Source of the DNA: Brachypodium distachyon
Lineage: Eukaryota; Streptophyta; Magnoliopsida; Poales; Poaceae
Assembly (NCBI RefSeq): GCF_000005505.3
Contig: NC_016134.3
Span: forward strand, 18,706,624 to 18,770,623
Length of the DNA: 64,000 bases
Direction of reading: 5' to 3'
A program made the position numbers and the translations under genes. Below, one piece after another: positions 31,691-43,874 of the stretch. Below the pieces are notes generated by a model, which saw only the letters and a program-made list of their open reading frames with translations, was not told the origin of the DNA and searched no databases. Within the stretch, counting starts at the first letter, position 1, and each line of letters begins with the position of its first letter.

Positions 31691-32764
31691 GGTGGCTTTT
31701 TTCCCAAAAGCTCAATGATAAGAAAAACTATAATGATGGTAATTAAAAAATGTTTTGCTATTTTTGCCGAGGACTATATTATCAACAACATTTTTGTTGC
31801 CATGCTAGCGGAGAACTATATATTTGCTCCCTTTTTTTTGTTCATGTTTGGTACTATGTCTTTAACCATCCTTGAGTTTGCTGTGCTGATACAAGATCAG
31901 CTCCATTATTATATATAGATGTACGCCCCCCCCCCCCCCCCCCCCCACCCCCGCCACCCCCCCACTGGGCACCCCAAGGTCGACTTGTCCGGCGGTGCGG
32001 ATATTTGACCAATCGATAACATGACTGATCAATCGATAACATGACTGATATCCTAATCGTCATGTTAAGCGTAGTTTTTTCGTTTGACTCTGAACGTCAG
32101 TGGCAACATCAGTATACCACACAACGGCATGTCTGCTCTTCCCTTTCGTTAGAATCAAGATTTCGTTTGCTTCTGTCCTCGTTTTTTTTTTCTGTTGTAC
32201 TTCCTCCTTTTCACAAAGAACGACGCCCATGTTTTACAAGGTCGTCGATCGACTTGTTTTTGGTTTGCGTTCTCTATCTCTTTGAGAGTCTGATTTTGTG
32301 GCATCTATTTCCGGTTGTCGTGTTTGCCTCCGCATGTTGGTTACAGGATTGGACCTGGTAGATTTGGAATTGAAGCTCCGCTCCCAGTGTCATCGTCTCG
32401 TGGTGAGGGGAATTCGAAGCAGGTCAGTTTCTGGTGCCCGGTCAGATCGGTCCATTTCAGATTTTGATGGCTCGCCCAGTCGCCCGTGTGGTCTCCTGGA
32501 TCTGTGTTCCTGACAGGGCGCTCTCTTCGTATGAGTTTTCGTCATCCGTTAATATGAGGTGGATTCGAAGCCATGGTGGATTCTTATTAGCAGCTGATCT
32601 CGCTTTTGTATGTGTTTTTTTAGGCCAACCACAGGCTTTTGTATTTGTTTCGCTCCTTTAGAGCTGGATGGAGTCACAGATGAACGAAGTTCTGCAGAGA
32701 TGAGCCGAATGGTGGAGGTTTTCGTTCGTAGTTATTTTGATTCGTTGGGTTCGACGATTATTTT
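31691..32764. other. Non-coding DNA with poly-C tract
   Basis: Includes a run of about 21 C at 31926-31946 followed by further C-rich sequence to about 31968, and CATGACTGAT(C/A) phrases repeated near 32020-32050. No coding match is seen. Confidence 0.5.
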
Positions 32765-33413
32765 GATCAGAGCGTCTGAAATGAAGTTCTGGTGTTATAT
32801 TGAAGCTGGATCGGATCGATTTTCGACCTACGAATGGGGAATTATAGAGCTTAGCGGGAGAACCTATTTTGCTTCAGTCGGATACTCGGTTCCCTTTCCA
32901 ACCTGCAACTTGTTTGTGTTTGATCAGAGCGTCTGAAATGAAGTTCTGGTGTTATATTGAAGCTAGATCGGATTGATTTTTGACCTACAACTTGATCTGT
33001 GTTCGGATAATCAATCTCAATCCCCCTCGGTTTACTTCCTTCATAACATAATTTTGTGTCCGGCGATTTCTGATTTCAATTTGTTGGTTGGTGGTTGTAC
33101 AGAATGGGAAATTGTAGAGCTTAGCGGGAGATCCTATTTTGCTTCAGTCGGGTACTCGGTTCCCTTTCCAACCTGCAACTTACTTGTGTTTGGATAGTCA
33201 ATGTCAATCTCACTCGATTTACTTTCTTCGTATGCACATACAATTTCGTCTCTGGTGATTCTGATTTGTATTTGGATAATAAATCTCAACCTCCATTAGA
33301 TTTACTTTCTTTCGTATGCACAGTACAATTTCATCTTATTCTATTTGGATTTGCGGGTGATTCTACAGAAATTTGAATTATACAGCTTCGGGGGAGATCT
33401 TATTTCGCTTCAG
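32765..33413. repeat. Degenerate ~260-bp tandem repeat, left part
   Basis: Units sharing GAGCTTAGCGGGAGA, TTTTGCTTCAGTCGG and TACTCGGTTCCCTTTCCAAC occur at about 32845 and 33113, 268 bp apart. A weaker unit at 33366 (TACAGCTTCGGGGGAGATCT) ends at the insertion point of element B. The phrase ATGAAGTTCTGGTGTTATAT also occurs twice (about 32780 and 32937). The array resumes right of element B. Confidence 0.7.
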
Positions 33414-33418
33414 CAAGG

Positions 33419-33926
33419 TGTCGGAGCAAGGAGCTCCCGCACCGGGATGCCGAGCACCCCCTTCTTGGTTCGGTGGAGGGCGAGGCGATTGCTCCCACTG
33501 TACACGGTAGAGAAAGTGTATCATAGGGTAGACGCCCTAACCTTGCTGAGCAAGACTAGCTATGCTGACGTGACTCCTGTCGGTGCATTAAATGCACTGG
33601 GTCCGCTGTCTCATCCTGTCTTCACCGTTCTTCGGGCCCCGCCTGCATGCCCGAGCACGGGTTGCTGGGGAGCCCCTTCCCGGCTAGCGCACCCGGCCAG
33701 TTGTCGGTGCAGCGTTCCTTCCACTTTTCGGGACCAGAGTTCCCGGGTACCCACCGAAGCGGGTGCTTCTCCTGTTCCGGCCCTTGACTCCGCCTTCGCC
33801 ACTGACCGTCTCCTTGGGGTGGGCTTCCCGGGCCTACCGTCCTCGGGAGGCCAACCTGACGGAGCTTTGTCACTCGCGACCCACGCGTCCCGTATCAGTG
33901 GGACCCCGTGGGCCACTAGTACGACA
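33419..33926 (-). repeat. Element B 3' LTR
   Basis: 508 bp starting TGTCGGAGCAAGG and ending ACTAGTACGACA, followed by GTAGCCCCC. From ACTGTACACGG (about 33498) onward it matches the right LTR closely. The part with the TATA box seen in the right LTR is absent here, so this copy has an internal deletion or rearrangement. Confidence 0.85.
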
Positions 33927-34224
33927 GTAGCCCCCGGGTGTGCGCCGGCAGCCTTGAGGCCTCGGTGAGTGCTATCCTTGGTCAGTTGCCGGGCTACGCC
34001 CTATCCGACGCGTGGGTTCCGAGGGGAGTATCCCGGCAGCCGGCCTTGTTGGCCGCATTTACAGCTCCACTCTCCTGAGCGAAACGACCGGGCGCATGAT
34101 TTCGTGCCTTATCCCCCATAATCACCAGAGTTAAGGCCACGTCGCGCACCCCGATCTGAATTCCCGATTCTTTAGGGCACTTTATTGCCGATTGTGGGGG
34201 TGTTCGTTGCAACCCGCCAGCCCC

Positions 34225-34232
34225 GATAAATA
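34225..34232 (+). promoter_or_regulatory. TATA-like box of element B antisense gene
   Basis: GATAAATA lies in the sequence CCCCGATAAATACCGG, 111 bp upstream of the ATG at 34337. The spacing matches the box in element A (119 bp). Confidence 0.45.
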
Positions 34233-34336
34233 CCGGAGGCTGGCGGCGGGCACTCCCCACTGCTTCCTGCTTCCGCCATTGCCTCCCAAGCTCTCCGCAC
34301 CCCAACTCCAGCCACATCACTCCCACACTCCCGCCA

Positions 34337-35479
34337 ATGTCTTCCAAGGGTCAACACCGACCTAAGGGGAGCACCAGCAAGGGAGAGAAGCGCGAGAAGG
34401 CCAGCAAGAAGGAGCTGTTGGACCGAGCTCGGAAGGATGAAGAGATGCGGGCCAAGTTCGCCTTCTTCTCCCCTGAGTACAACGGCGAGGGGGTGGAGAA
34501 GCTGGTCTTGGTGCTCGCCACCAAGCATAACGAGCACGGGCCGACGCGGGTTCTCCCCGTTTGCGCAGAGCGCGACCCGCAGTACTTCCGGATTTTCGGG
34601 AGGTTCATCCTAGCCGGGTTCGTGCTGCCGCATTCTTTTTTCCTTTCTGCCATCATGGAGACCTACGGGCTCATCATGGCTCAAATTCACCGCACGTCGT
34701 TCTTCACATTGGCTGTCTTCCAACACCTCTGTGAAGCATTCGTGGGGGTGATGCTGTCGATGGCTCTGTTTCGCCACTACTACTACCCGAGGGTGGAGGC
34801 GAAGGCTCCCCTGTCCTCGGGAGTAGTGTTCCGGTTCCGCGACAAGCTCAAGTCGGAGTTCATCCGGCTGGGGAAGAGGAAGATTGAGAGCGAGTGGCGC
34901 CGCGACTGGTGCTGGGTGCGCACCGACGAGCTCCAAGATTTCCACGAGGAGCCCCTTGGACCCTGAAAGGGCTCTGACGACTGGACACTCCGCGACCAGA
35001 AGGACGAGGAGCTGGCCTCGATCTGCGCCAAGATAAGGGCGCTCCGCGAGGCTGGTCTCAAGGACACGGACGTGGCGTGCCACTTCATCGGGAGGCGCGT
35101 GGCTCCCCTGCAGCGGCACTCACATCCAGCATGGATGTACACTGGGCCGAGGGACCGAACCCAGCTGCAGCGAACAGAGCTCTTGCCGGAAAAGGTGCAG
35201 TTCTGGGTGAAGGGCATCACCGGCGAGGACGAAGCCTTCTGGTTGCCGCCGCTCGGAGCGCACCCGCTCCACGCCGGGATCCCGAACCCGGGAGCCCAGG
35301 ATCTCCCACTCTGCGATGAGTGGGGGATCGTGGAAGACCCCTCGGCGCAGCCCTCCCCCCCGCAACCCAGGCCCCGCAAGGGCAAGGAGCCGGCTGTCGA
35401 TTCGGGGAAGGGGGGCCAGGACCAGGGCTCCGCCAGGCCAGAGGACTCGGACTCCAACGATTCCTCCCCCGGAAGCTAG
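34337..35479 (+). pseudogene. Element B antisense ORF, PF04195-like domain
   Basis: Starts MSSKGQHRPKG at 34337, a Lys/Ser-rich leader of about 50 residues. The PF04195-like domain (about residues 70-200) includes FGRFILAGFVLPHSFFLSAI, FQHLCEAFVGVMLSMALFRH and DWCWVRTDE. The frame is stopped once by TGA (34964-34966) and continues as RRVAPLQRHSHPAWMYTG, then an acidic/proline linker ending at 35479. It is clearly related to the element A copy (HLHPTSLFLLATFQFLCEAF) and more distantly to D. The gene runs against pol. Its role is unknown; proteins of this domain are seen only in plant gypsy elements and their derivatives. Confidence 0.7.
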
Positions 35480-37643
35480 TGGGGTCGCGCCGGAGGAGGA
35501 CGACGATGAAGACGACATCCCCCTGGTGAGGCGGTCTGCAGCGGAGCGGGCGAGCAGGCAGGAGGCCAGCCCGCAGCCTCAGGAGCTTCACGCCGATGTG
35601 GGAACTGTGGCCTTCGCCGGCGGCGGTGCGGCTGTAGCAGCTGCCCCGGCTACCCCGGCAGCCCCGCCATTTCCCCCCGTACGAAGCGCCCCCCCCCCCC
35701 TCGGCGAGTAGCATCTTGGCGGAGAGGGTGCTCAAGCTCAGCCCGCGGGGGTGAGTTTGACGTTGCTCTAAACATTTTGGTTTTCATGAATTTTACATAT
35801 CTTGTTAGCTTACTTTTACATTTCCCAGGTCTTCGAGGAAGAGGGGGCAAGCCAGAACTTCGCCGGCGGCCCCGACCAAGAAACCCGCCCGGCGTCGGGC
35901 GGCGGTGACCAGGACGCCGCTAATGCGGCTGTTACTACGGCGGCAGCTGCCGCTGGGGACACAAGGGTCCCCGATTCGAGCTTGCAGCGCACCGGCCCGG
36001 CAGCAGGTACGTGCAAGCTCAAACTCTTCTTTAACTCATCTGTGCCATCTCCTGGACTGACGCAGGTGCTCTTCCTGCAGTTGCTGGGGACGCTCCAGCT
36101 GCGCCCGTGCCCGCCGAGGTGCGGGTAATCGACCTCACCGGTGAGGTCGACGAGGATGCTCCGGAGGAGGTTGCCTCCGCCGGAGCCCTTCAACAACCTG
36201 CTCTGGCGCCTGCCGAGGTCGCGACTACTGCTGCAGGTAACGCCACGCAGATGGCGCCACCTGCGGCAAGTGACATGGGGCAACCTCTGCCAGCCGAGGC
36301 AAGCAGCGGTGCCCTGGAGAAGCCCAAGAGCCCCTAGCCCGCCCCTTTGGACGGGCAAGGAGCGGCGGGGGCTCGGCCAAGCCGGAGGCGCATCATCGAA
36401 ACCTGACGCGGCCTCGGGGTCGCAGACGGGTGCGGCGGGGTCCTCCTCCTCCGCCAGAGCCGTCTTCAGCCTGGGAGCAGGGGAGCTCGCCGGGCGGTCA
36501 TGGGGTCGGATCACTTTCGACCCCAGCGTGTTCCAACAGGGGCACCAGGTGATCGACAACATCTAACAGCAACAGCGGATGTTCGTCGATTTCTTCAATG
36601 ACGCACATCAGCACCATGCTCTCGTGGTGGCGGAACTGGGCGCCGCGCGACGGGAGGCGGAGGAGCAGCGCACTGAGCTGCAACGGCTCCGGGGGGAGCT
36701 CCAGCAGGCGCAGCAAGCTAGGGCGGCGCCCGTCGTGCAAGGACTGCCGGAGGCCGAAGTCCTCCGGCAACTGTGGGACCTTCAGCAAGAGCACCAGCGG
36801 GAGCTCGAACTGGTGAACGTCGCGCACGCCAAGAGCGAGGAGGAGCACCAGGTGGACTTACTGTCCAACTACTCCCTAGAGATCCAACGCATCCGCCGCG
36901 AGGTCGGAGAGCTGGAGACGGCGGCTGCGACGGCAGCCGAAGCCTCGGCGCGCCGGAGGAAGGAGCTGCAAGACCAGGCTGGGCAGCTCAAGGCCACCCA
37001 GGATGCCAGCTCGTCCCTTCAGGGCGAGCTTGACCTGGCGCGGCAGGAGCTCCGGCTTGTCGACGAGGACAAGACCAAGAAGGCGTCCAAGATCGGCAAG
37101 CTGAAGTCCGAATGCCGTGAGCACAAGCTGCAGGCCTAGGAGGCTCGCGGTGCATGCACCAAGCTGCGGGCCCGTAGGATGGGGGAGGTAGCCAGGCGGA
37201 AGAAGCTAGCGGACTCGGCGGTGGAGGCGCTGCAGGGGTTCGACATCCCGGTGACCTCCTTTGACGGGGCGAACATGGGTAGCTTCACCTCCTTTTTTCA
37301 GACTTCGTCGGCCGGTTGCACGGCCTGCAGAACTTCGTCACGGATTTCAGGGACCGGCAGGTCGGCCTCGCAGCCGAGCAGGTCGGTGGGCAAATTCTTA
37401 CCCGGGTCCACTCCGCCCATCCCGACTTCTCGTTCGAGTCGGTCTTCGACGCCTGGTCAGACGAGGAAGAGGCCAAGACACACCGGGAAGCGGTGTAGGG
37501 CGTCGTCGACGAGAGGGTGGCGCGGATGCAGGGCAAGGTCGATGAAGCTGAAGTTGTCGACGAGGAGGCCGCTAGAGAAGCCCCCGGCATTGAGGAGGCA
37601 CCTGACGCCGACACAGATTCCCCGGGAGCACCTCCTGCGTAGT
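35480..37643 (+). pseudogene. Element B antisense ORF, coiled-coil and C-terminal part
   Basis: Continues the antisense gene through Ala/Pro-rich exons, with apparent introns near 36006-36065 and a donor near 36236. It leads into FDPSVFQQGHQVIDN and then a long coiled coil at 36579-37135 (REAEEQRTELQRLRGELQQA). A further block reads SAVEALQGFDIPVTSF, then HPDFSFESVFDAWSDEEEA, and ends with an acidic tail at 37641. Stops (TAA near 36564, TAG near 37137 and 37496) and a shift near 37300 break it. The C-terminal block is missing from the element A copy. Confidence 0.55.
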
Positions 37644-39070
37644 TATCTGCTCGTTCTTTGTTTTTACTTTTCTGCAAGTGGCGCAAGGCGCCTTAGAACT
37701 TCTTTATATTAGCCTTTTCTTGTCATTCCGAATGCTATTTGTGAACTCGTTTGTTCAAGTTTTATTTTATCCAATGCCATTTTATTTGCTTTTCCGCTTA
37801 TGACCAGCTTGTCGGGGAGAGGCTCTGTCCTTCCCGTGCTTTAACCTTGTGTATCCGGGGGCTCACCAGCTACGTGCTTAGCCAGACTAGGGACCCGGGA
37901 CGGACCCGCAGTGCCGACCTAGGGCCAAACAGCAGCGGCTAGCCACTCCGCCCGCAGGTTAACACCCCAGCGCGCACGCCTCCGGGACGGACCCGCGAGC
38001 CACCTGTGGGGGGCGTCCTCCCCCCGCAAGCGTCCTTCCTACACTCCGGCTACACGGGGACTGAGCTTACCTCGGCAAACCAGTGTTACTAAAGGAAGAA
38101 CCAAGGACTCAAAACAAAGTACTTAGCTTGTTGTTCTCTTTGCTCTTGGAGCACCTTGTTGAGAGTCGTGGCAAGGACGCGGTGGCCGTGCACCCTCCAG
38201 CGGCACACGCGGAGGCATGCACCGCCACCGCCTCTTCGCGACGCCTCTCGCTTCTTGCATCGCCATTTCTGGTGTCCTTTCATAAGAGGTGTGGCAGGGC
38301 CGCGATGGTGGGAACACCCTCAGAGACAAGCGCAGAGGGATGCACCACCATCGCCTCTCTGCGACATCTCTTGCCTTCTTGCCCGTTGCTGGTGCGCTTG
38401 CTCCAGTCTTTAAATAGCCGAAGCGTTGCCATTGCCGCCACGCACGTGGTACTACCAGCGGACACGTGGAGGCGCTGGCCCTGTCTCAGTTTCCTGCATC
38501 AAGCCTCGAAATAATTGCCATATATGTACAACTTACTCGCAAGACGACGACACCTGTGACCGCCCCACGAGCATCACCGTGTGCCTTTGTCTCCATCTTT
38601 ACCCTGCATGTCAGATTCTTGGAGTTCCCAAGGTGCATAGCAAAAAAAAATCGAAATGCACGAAAAACAGCACAAACTGGATAACCTCCTGCCTCCCAGC
38701 CCCCGGGCACAGAAGAGTAGACCTCGGACTTGGGTGTGAGCATTTTCATATTTCCATGGTGCCTTGCTGGCACGTAGCACGTTGCTGATGGGTCCATCAG
38801 CTGCTAGGCGTCGTTCCGGGGTGTCCCGGCAACGAGCTTGGTTTTTAGGGTTCCAGCAGCCCCCTGCTCACGGCCAAGGATGAGGAGGCAATTCTGTGCA
38901 CCTAGGGCAGGAGACAGACGCAAATATTAACAGGAAACATAATATTCATTAAAACAACACTTATCTTTATTCAACTTCGTGCTAGTGGATTACAATCGGG
39001 CCTTGCCCGGCTACACTAGCTTAAAGAGGCACGCTGCCGCAGCGTCATCCATGGGTAAGGCACCATCGTT
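37644..39070. other. Element B spacer between antisense gene and pol
   Basis: Non-coding. Two imperfect copies of a ~120-bp segment occur (GGCATGCACCGCCACCGCCT at about 38212 and GGGATGCACCACCATCGCCT at about 38337). The phrase TGCCTCCCAGCCCCCGGGCA near 38691 is shared with the element A spacer (about 47391), so this spacer is conserved between the two elements. Confidence 0.6.
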
Positions 39071-39667
39071 TCATGGGTAGAACTTGCGCAGGTGCGCAAT
39101 GTTCCAACTATTGGGCACCGGCAAGCCTTCTTCAGTTTCCAGCCGAACAGCCCCCGGTCTGGTCACCTGCACTACCCGGAAAGGGCCTTCCCAGATTGGA
39201 GTCAACTTGTTCCCGGCCTTCGTTCCTTGTATCCGGCGCAGGACGAGGTCTCCAACCTCGAGCCCTCGGGGACGGACTCTTCTGTCATGATAACAACGGA
39301 GTCCCTGCTGGTAGCCTGCAGCTCGCACAGCAGCCCGGCATCGAATCTCCTCTGTGCGTGTTGGCTCTTGTCGCCGTACGCGCGTAACCAAGGTGACCCA
39401 TGCTTGAGCTCGAGGGGCAGCACAGCTTCTGCCCCGTAGACAAGGGCAAATGGAGTTTGACCCGTCGCCCGACTTGGTGTGGTCCGTAGCGACCACATCA
39501 CGGGTTGGAGTTCTTCAACCCAGTGTTTCCCGTGGCCTTTGAGCTTGTCAAAGTTTCTCATCTTGAGCCCCCGCAGCACTTCCGCGTTGGTTCGCTCTTC
39601 TTGCCCGTTGCTCCTCGGGTGAGCGACGGAGGCAAAGTGAATCTTAGTGCCCATGTTCTCGCAGTAA
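39071..39667 (-). pseudogene. Element B integrase, C-terminal half
   Basis: Minus-strand reading begins ENMGTKIHFASVAHPRSNGQ, containing the catalytic Glu region (NGQEERTNAEVLRGL). It continues through LKGHGKHWVEELQPVMWSLR and TPFALVYGAEAVLPLELKHG to WEGPFRVVQVTRPGAVRLET near the end. It joins the N-terminal half at 58857 across element C, with the GTAAG target duplication at the break. A frameshift in the DKSQ..R region separates two frames. Confidence 0.85.
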
Positions 39668-41813
39668 GTGATCGACTCTGGGAATTGCAATTTAGCAAAT
39701 CCTGTAGTGATAGCAGTAAAAATATGAAGTTCTCCTCAGGGATTGGTGTGCAAGAGAGATTTCAAGTCAAGATCTTATAGCTAAACAAGCAAATTTGGGT
39801 GGCAAACAACTAAACTAAGCAAGTAAAAACAAGTTACAACTATGTTTTTGGGTTTTCTAGTTTTACTGTTCACAATCTGAAATCTGCTTTTCTTAGGAGC
39901 TGAAAACAGACAGTGGACAGATTAAAATTTAACACTAAAGAAATTAAGGCAGGGAATGATCTAGATTGAATTTGGGGTTGAGACAAGGCATGGAAGCAAG
40001 ATTAAGAGGTAGGGAAGATGATGAAGGAGGAATTTAGGCTGGGAAAAGCAAGCGGGCTAAAAACAGATCTAGAGAGCTATGTTTTAACTGTTTAAGTCTT
40101 AATTTCAGACAGTGAACAGCAAAACTTAGCAGTTTGGAGAGGGAATTTGGAGGAGTTCTAAAAAGATTTGGAGGGTGAGACAACTTGGAGAAGGAAGAGG
40201 AAGACTTGGGGAAGAGATATCAGCAAGATTTCAGGATTGGAGAAGAAGGAGGTGAGGGCTAGGAGCAGGTTTAGGTGGCTACTCAGTGCAGAAACAGGGA
40301 AGTTCAGAATTTGGACAAAGAGATTCAGAATTCAGAATTTGTTGTTTTGGCCGAAATTTGGAGTTGGGACAGAGGTGTAGAGCTGGAAGGAGATGTGGGG
40401 AAGGTTTAGAAACAAGAATCGGGGTTGGAAAAGGTCAGGTTTAGGGAGAATTAGAAGGTTTGGGGAAGAACAACAGAGTTTTGGACAGAAATTCAGACTT
40501 TGGACAGAAATTGCTAGAATTTGGGATTTGGATGAGAAAATAGACTGGCATGGGTTAAGAATGGGTTTAGGGGAATGATTAGAGATAGGGGAAAGAAGGA
40601 AACAAGAGGAGAAGAGCAGATTTAGAGAAGAAGAGGGAGGAACAGCAGGTTTTAGAGGAAAAAGTTCAGAATTTAGGAAAATGAGATGAAGTTGACAGAA
40701 GATTGAGGAATTGGGGAGGAAAGATTTGGACTTTTTTTACTCTAATACATCACAAAAATATATAGGAACATGACAGAAACATGGATCTAGCAAGAACAAA
40801 CACAGATCGACAGATTAAACACATGAACTACAAAAATTGACAGGAACAGTAAAAACAGGAACACTTAGACAACAACAAGCACAAGGATTAAGCTACTAGG
40901 ACTACTAGGAGATGATATAGTACATGTAACACATCACAACATCACAAGGAACAAGTTTAACATGAACACAAACAAGTTTTACACGACAGAAATTCAGATC
41001 TGAGGCAAGAAACACAACTACCTTTTAACAGAAATGGGGAAAGAGGAGATGAAGTTGAGATGGATTACAGTGCTTGCAGAGGGAGAATCAACAGAGATAA
41101 GGGGTATGGGAGAGATTTGTGGTCTAGAACTATGAACACAGGTCAGGATTGGATCTTGGATGCCATGAAAAGGATGAACTTGGAGCTTGGGTTTCTGCCA
41201 GCCCTTCCCAGGGCTGGCCTGCTTTTCTGCTGGGAGGCAAGGGTGGATGTTTCGAATGGGAGGCCTTGGCTCTGTTTTTATACTCCACTAAGTTGTGTCA
41301 TGGATGCATGAAGATGTCAACATCGAGCTTTATCTTATGCACAAAGCCCCCTTGCTTTTCTTCCTTGCTGCATGGGCAGATCCCACCTTTTTCTGCCTTT
41401 TTGCATTTGAGGGCAGCTTCTACTGCCTTCTTCTCTAATTTTTGGGTTGTTGACCAATTCTTCTTCTTCTAATCCTTCACTTTTAGTCCTTGCTGCCTAG
41501 CTGATGGAGAGAAGGTTCAAACTTTGCACAAAAACACAGCAACAAGGAGCTACTTCACCACTTTTAGCTTGATGACTTGGCCTTCTTATCTTCTGCCTTT
41601 TAGTTTCTTCTCTTTTGGTCCTTGATACAAGCTGATGGATGAAGGAAGGTGCCTCTGCGCACCAAACCTGCATATAAATGTCAAAGTGTTATAAAATGGC
41701 AGATTTGGGCATATTTGGTTCAAATATTTTAAATTCAAATTCAAATATGCCAATATTCAAACATGATCAGTACGAAATGAGTTTGAATTAAAGTGTAAAA
41801 TGGGCACCGATCA
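39668..41813 (-). repeat. Element C 3' LTR
   Basis: 2,146 bp, TGATCGACTCTGGG to GGGCACCGATCA. It carries TATAAAAAC on the minus strand (41275-41282). It is about 350 bp longer than the 5' LTR because it keeps a purine-rich segment around 40360-40670 and another around 41130-41210 that the other copy lacks. There is no coding sequence. Confidence 0.9.
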
Positions 41814-42467
41814 TACCACCACACTTAAACATTTTCTTGTCCTCAAGCAAAATGATAAATATAGCTCAATAAGGAATGAGGGTAAAACTGAAATGCAACA
41901 GCTTTGCAAATTGCACACAATAGGGCAAGTTCTTGTGATTAGAGATTTGTTTTAGTAGAATGACATGCTTCAGCATCAATGGTTTGCCAAATTTGAAACA
42001 AAGATATTAACAAGCTGAATTAGCAATGATGATCGCCTCAAGATATACGATGGTATATAAGAACAATCATGTATTCAAACAAATTTACCAAAGAGAGGCT
42101 ATCTGTATAAAATGTACTCATCTAAATGATACATCCAATGCACCAAGGCTAGATAAAAACCATATGCAGGCAGCATGATGCTGGACAATCATCTAAGCAT
42201 GCACAATGCCTCCATCCCGAGAGGCAAACATCATGAGCCATAATCCTTAGGATGCCTCGAAACAAGCACATAAAATTGTCCCTAGAAGAGTAGACAGGGT
42301 GTGTTTCGTCCTTAATATGAGCGTGAGAATGCCTAAACATGATATTGACTCCTTCCCGAGAAACTGGCAACATCAGTTAGTTCTTAGCGTGGATGTATGA
42401 TGCCTGAAGCAATCACTTAACCATCTCCTAGAAGAGCAAATGGGGTGTGCTTCGTCCTTATGAAATG
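41814..42467 (-). other. Element C internal 3' part with polypurine tract
   Basis: Next to the LTR the minus strand reads ...GTTTAAGTGTGGTGGTA, a purine-rich tract like those of Athila elements. Further in, phrases of the type GAAGAGTAGACAGGGTGTGT recur (about 42284, 42431, and beyond element A at 54874), an internal degenerate repeat. No open frame matches a known protein. It ends with the AAATG target site of element A. Confidence 0.6.
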
Positions 42468-43462
42468 TGTCGTCGCACGGGGCTCCGACACAGGGGGCGT
42501 GCGGTCACATCCCCTTTTAGGTTCAGCAGGGGCGTCGGGGATCGCTCTGGCGATCGCCGGCGTGGCCGATGGCCTTCGTAACCTGCAAAGTAGCGTACCC
42601 CAGATGCATGCAAGCTAAGGACACATGCACACACGTTTTTACCCAGGTTCGGGCCACCCGGAGGTGTAAAACCCTACGTCCTGCCTGTCTGAACTGATAT
42701 TGATTATAAATCAGGTTTTTACACGTTGCCGGGGGGAGGGTCCCCGGGCGTTCTCTCTTTTTGGCTGAGTGCTCTTTGCCGTTTTAGGCTACTCCTAATG
42801 GCTAACTATGAGTTCGACGCCAACTGTAGAACAAATGTGGAACCGTTCAAACATCCAACCCTTTGACCGTCGGCGGGGGTCCTCCTTTTATATTGAAGGG
42901 GATAGCACAGGTGCTGCGGTGCATGCACTACAAGTGTCGACCAGGGAGACATGCCACTCCCCCTCGGTGAGCTGGTGGCATGCATGGACGCCACCTCCGC
43001 TGCTAGGGGTCTAAAACCCTAAAGGTAGGACTGGACAGCCACTGTCACCTGATTTGGATGGGTAACGCCCCTTCTGTCGGCTCATTTAATGCGCCGTGCG
43101 CCTCACTCCACGCCCTGGTGAGACTGCACACCCGGCGCCCGCCACGCGCCCTCGTGGCGCTGTTGCTTTGTCCGCTGGGCCCCACCCTTGTAGCGGACGC
43201 CTGCGCCCGGGAACTCCCCCTCCCGGCAAGTCGCACCTCGGGAAGCGCTCAGGCCAAACACACCCGGGAACCCCCCTCCCGGGAAGCGGCTTCCCGGGAG
43301 GTGTCCTGGTGGGGATATTCCCCGAAGCCCCGCTAGCCCTTCCGGGCTGGTGGCTTGCCGGGCAGCTCGTGGCTGCTGCTCGGGACGGAATCCTCCCGGG
43401 AATTCGGAGACGGGGCCCACGTGTCGCGCAACGGTGGTACCCCGGGAGCCACTGGTGCGACA
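42468..43462 (-). repeat. Element A 3' LTR
   Basis: 995 bp, TGTCGTCGCACGG to ACTGGTGCGACA, followed by GTAGCCCCC. It is closely similar to the 5' LTR; the main difference is about 14 bp near 43280 (a second CCCGGGAAG phrase) absent from the other copy. A TATATAAAAGG-type box is present on the minus strand near 42888-42896. Confidence 0.95.
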
Positions 43463-43755
43463 GTAGCCCCCGGGCGTGGGCCGGCATCACCTGTCCCCGG
43501 ATGAGCCTTCCCCAGGTCGGTTGCCGGGCTACGCCCAGAACCAACGTGTGGGCCCCGATTAGCCTCGGGCCCGCGTCCCTTCGCTGCCCCTAGTACCACG
43601 CCATTACAGACGGAGTGTTGGGCGCGTGATTTCCGCCCTAACTGCCCCTTTAAACGGGGAAGTTAAGGCCACGCCGCGCATTACTCCTTGTGATTAAGAG
43701 TTATCCCCGCGCACCTGTAGGGTACGGAACCGGCCGTTACCAAACGGCCGGGTGT
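43463..43755. other. Element A leader between 3' LTR and antisense gene
   Basis: Non-coding. The pol-side purine tract is the complement of GTAGCCCCCGGG at 43463. The remainder forms the upstream region of the antisense gene, with GTGATTTCCGCCCTAACTGC resembling the corresponding place in B (GCATGATTTCGTGCC). Confidence 0.5.
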
Positions 43756-43762
43756 TATAAAG
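43756..43762 (+). promoter_or_regulatory. TATA box of element A antisense gene
   Basis: TATAAAG within GGTGTTATAAAGTTTTTTCC, 119 bp upstream of the ATG at 43875, on the plus strand. Confidence 0.5.
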
Positions 43763-43874
43763 TTTTTTCCACTGCCCAAAAAGGGGAAAGCATTCTATTC
43801 CCCACAGCCTTCGCCTTCATCCTCCTTCGCATCTCGTACCCAAGTGTTCTTGCTAGCTTCCTTCCTCGTCCCCC

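Noticed and set aside
34337..37643. A host gene encoding a coiled-coil protein
   Set aside because: It lies inside the LTRs of B, has close counterparts in the same position in A and D, and carries the gypsy-associated PF04195-like domain. It belongs to the element.
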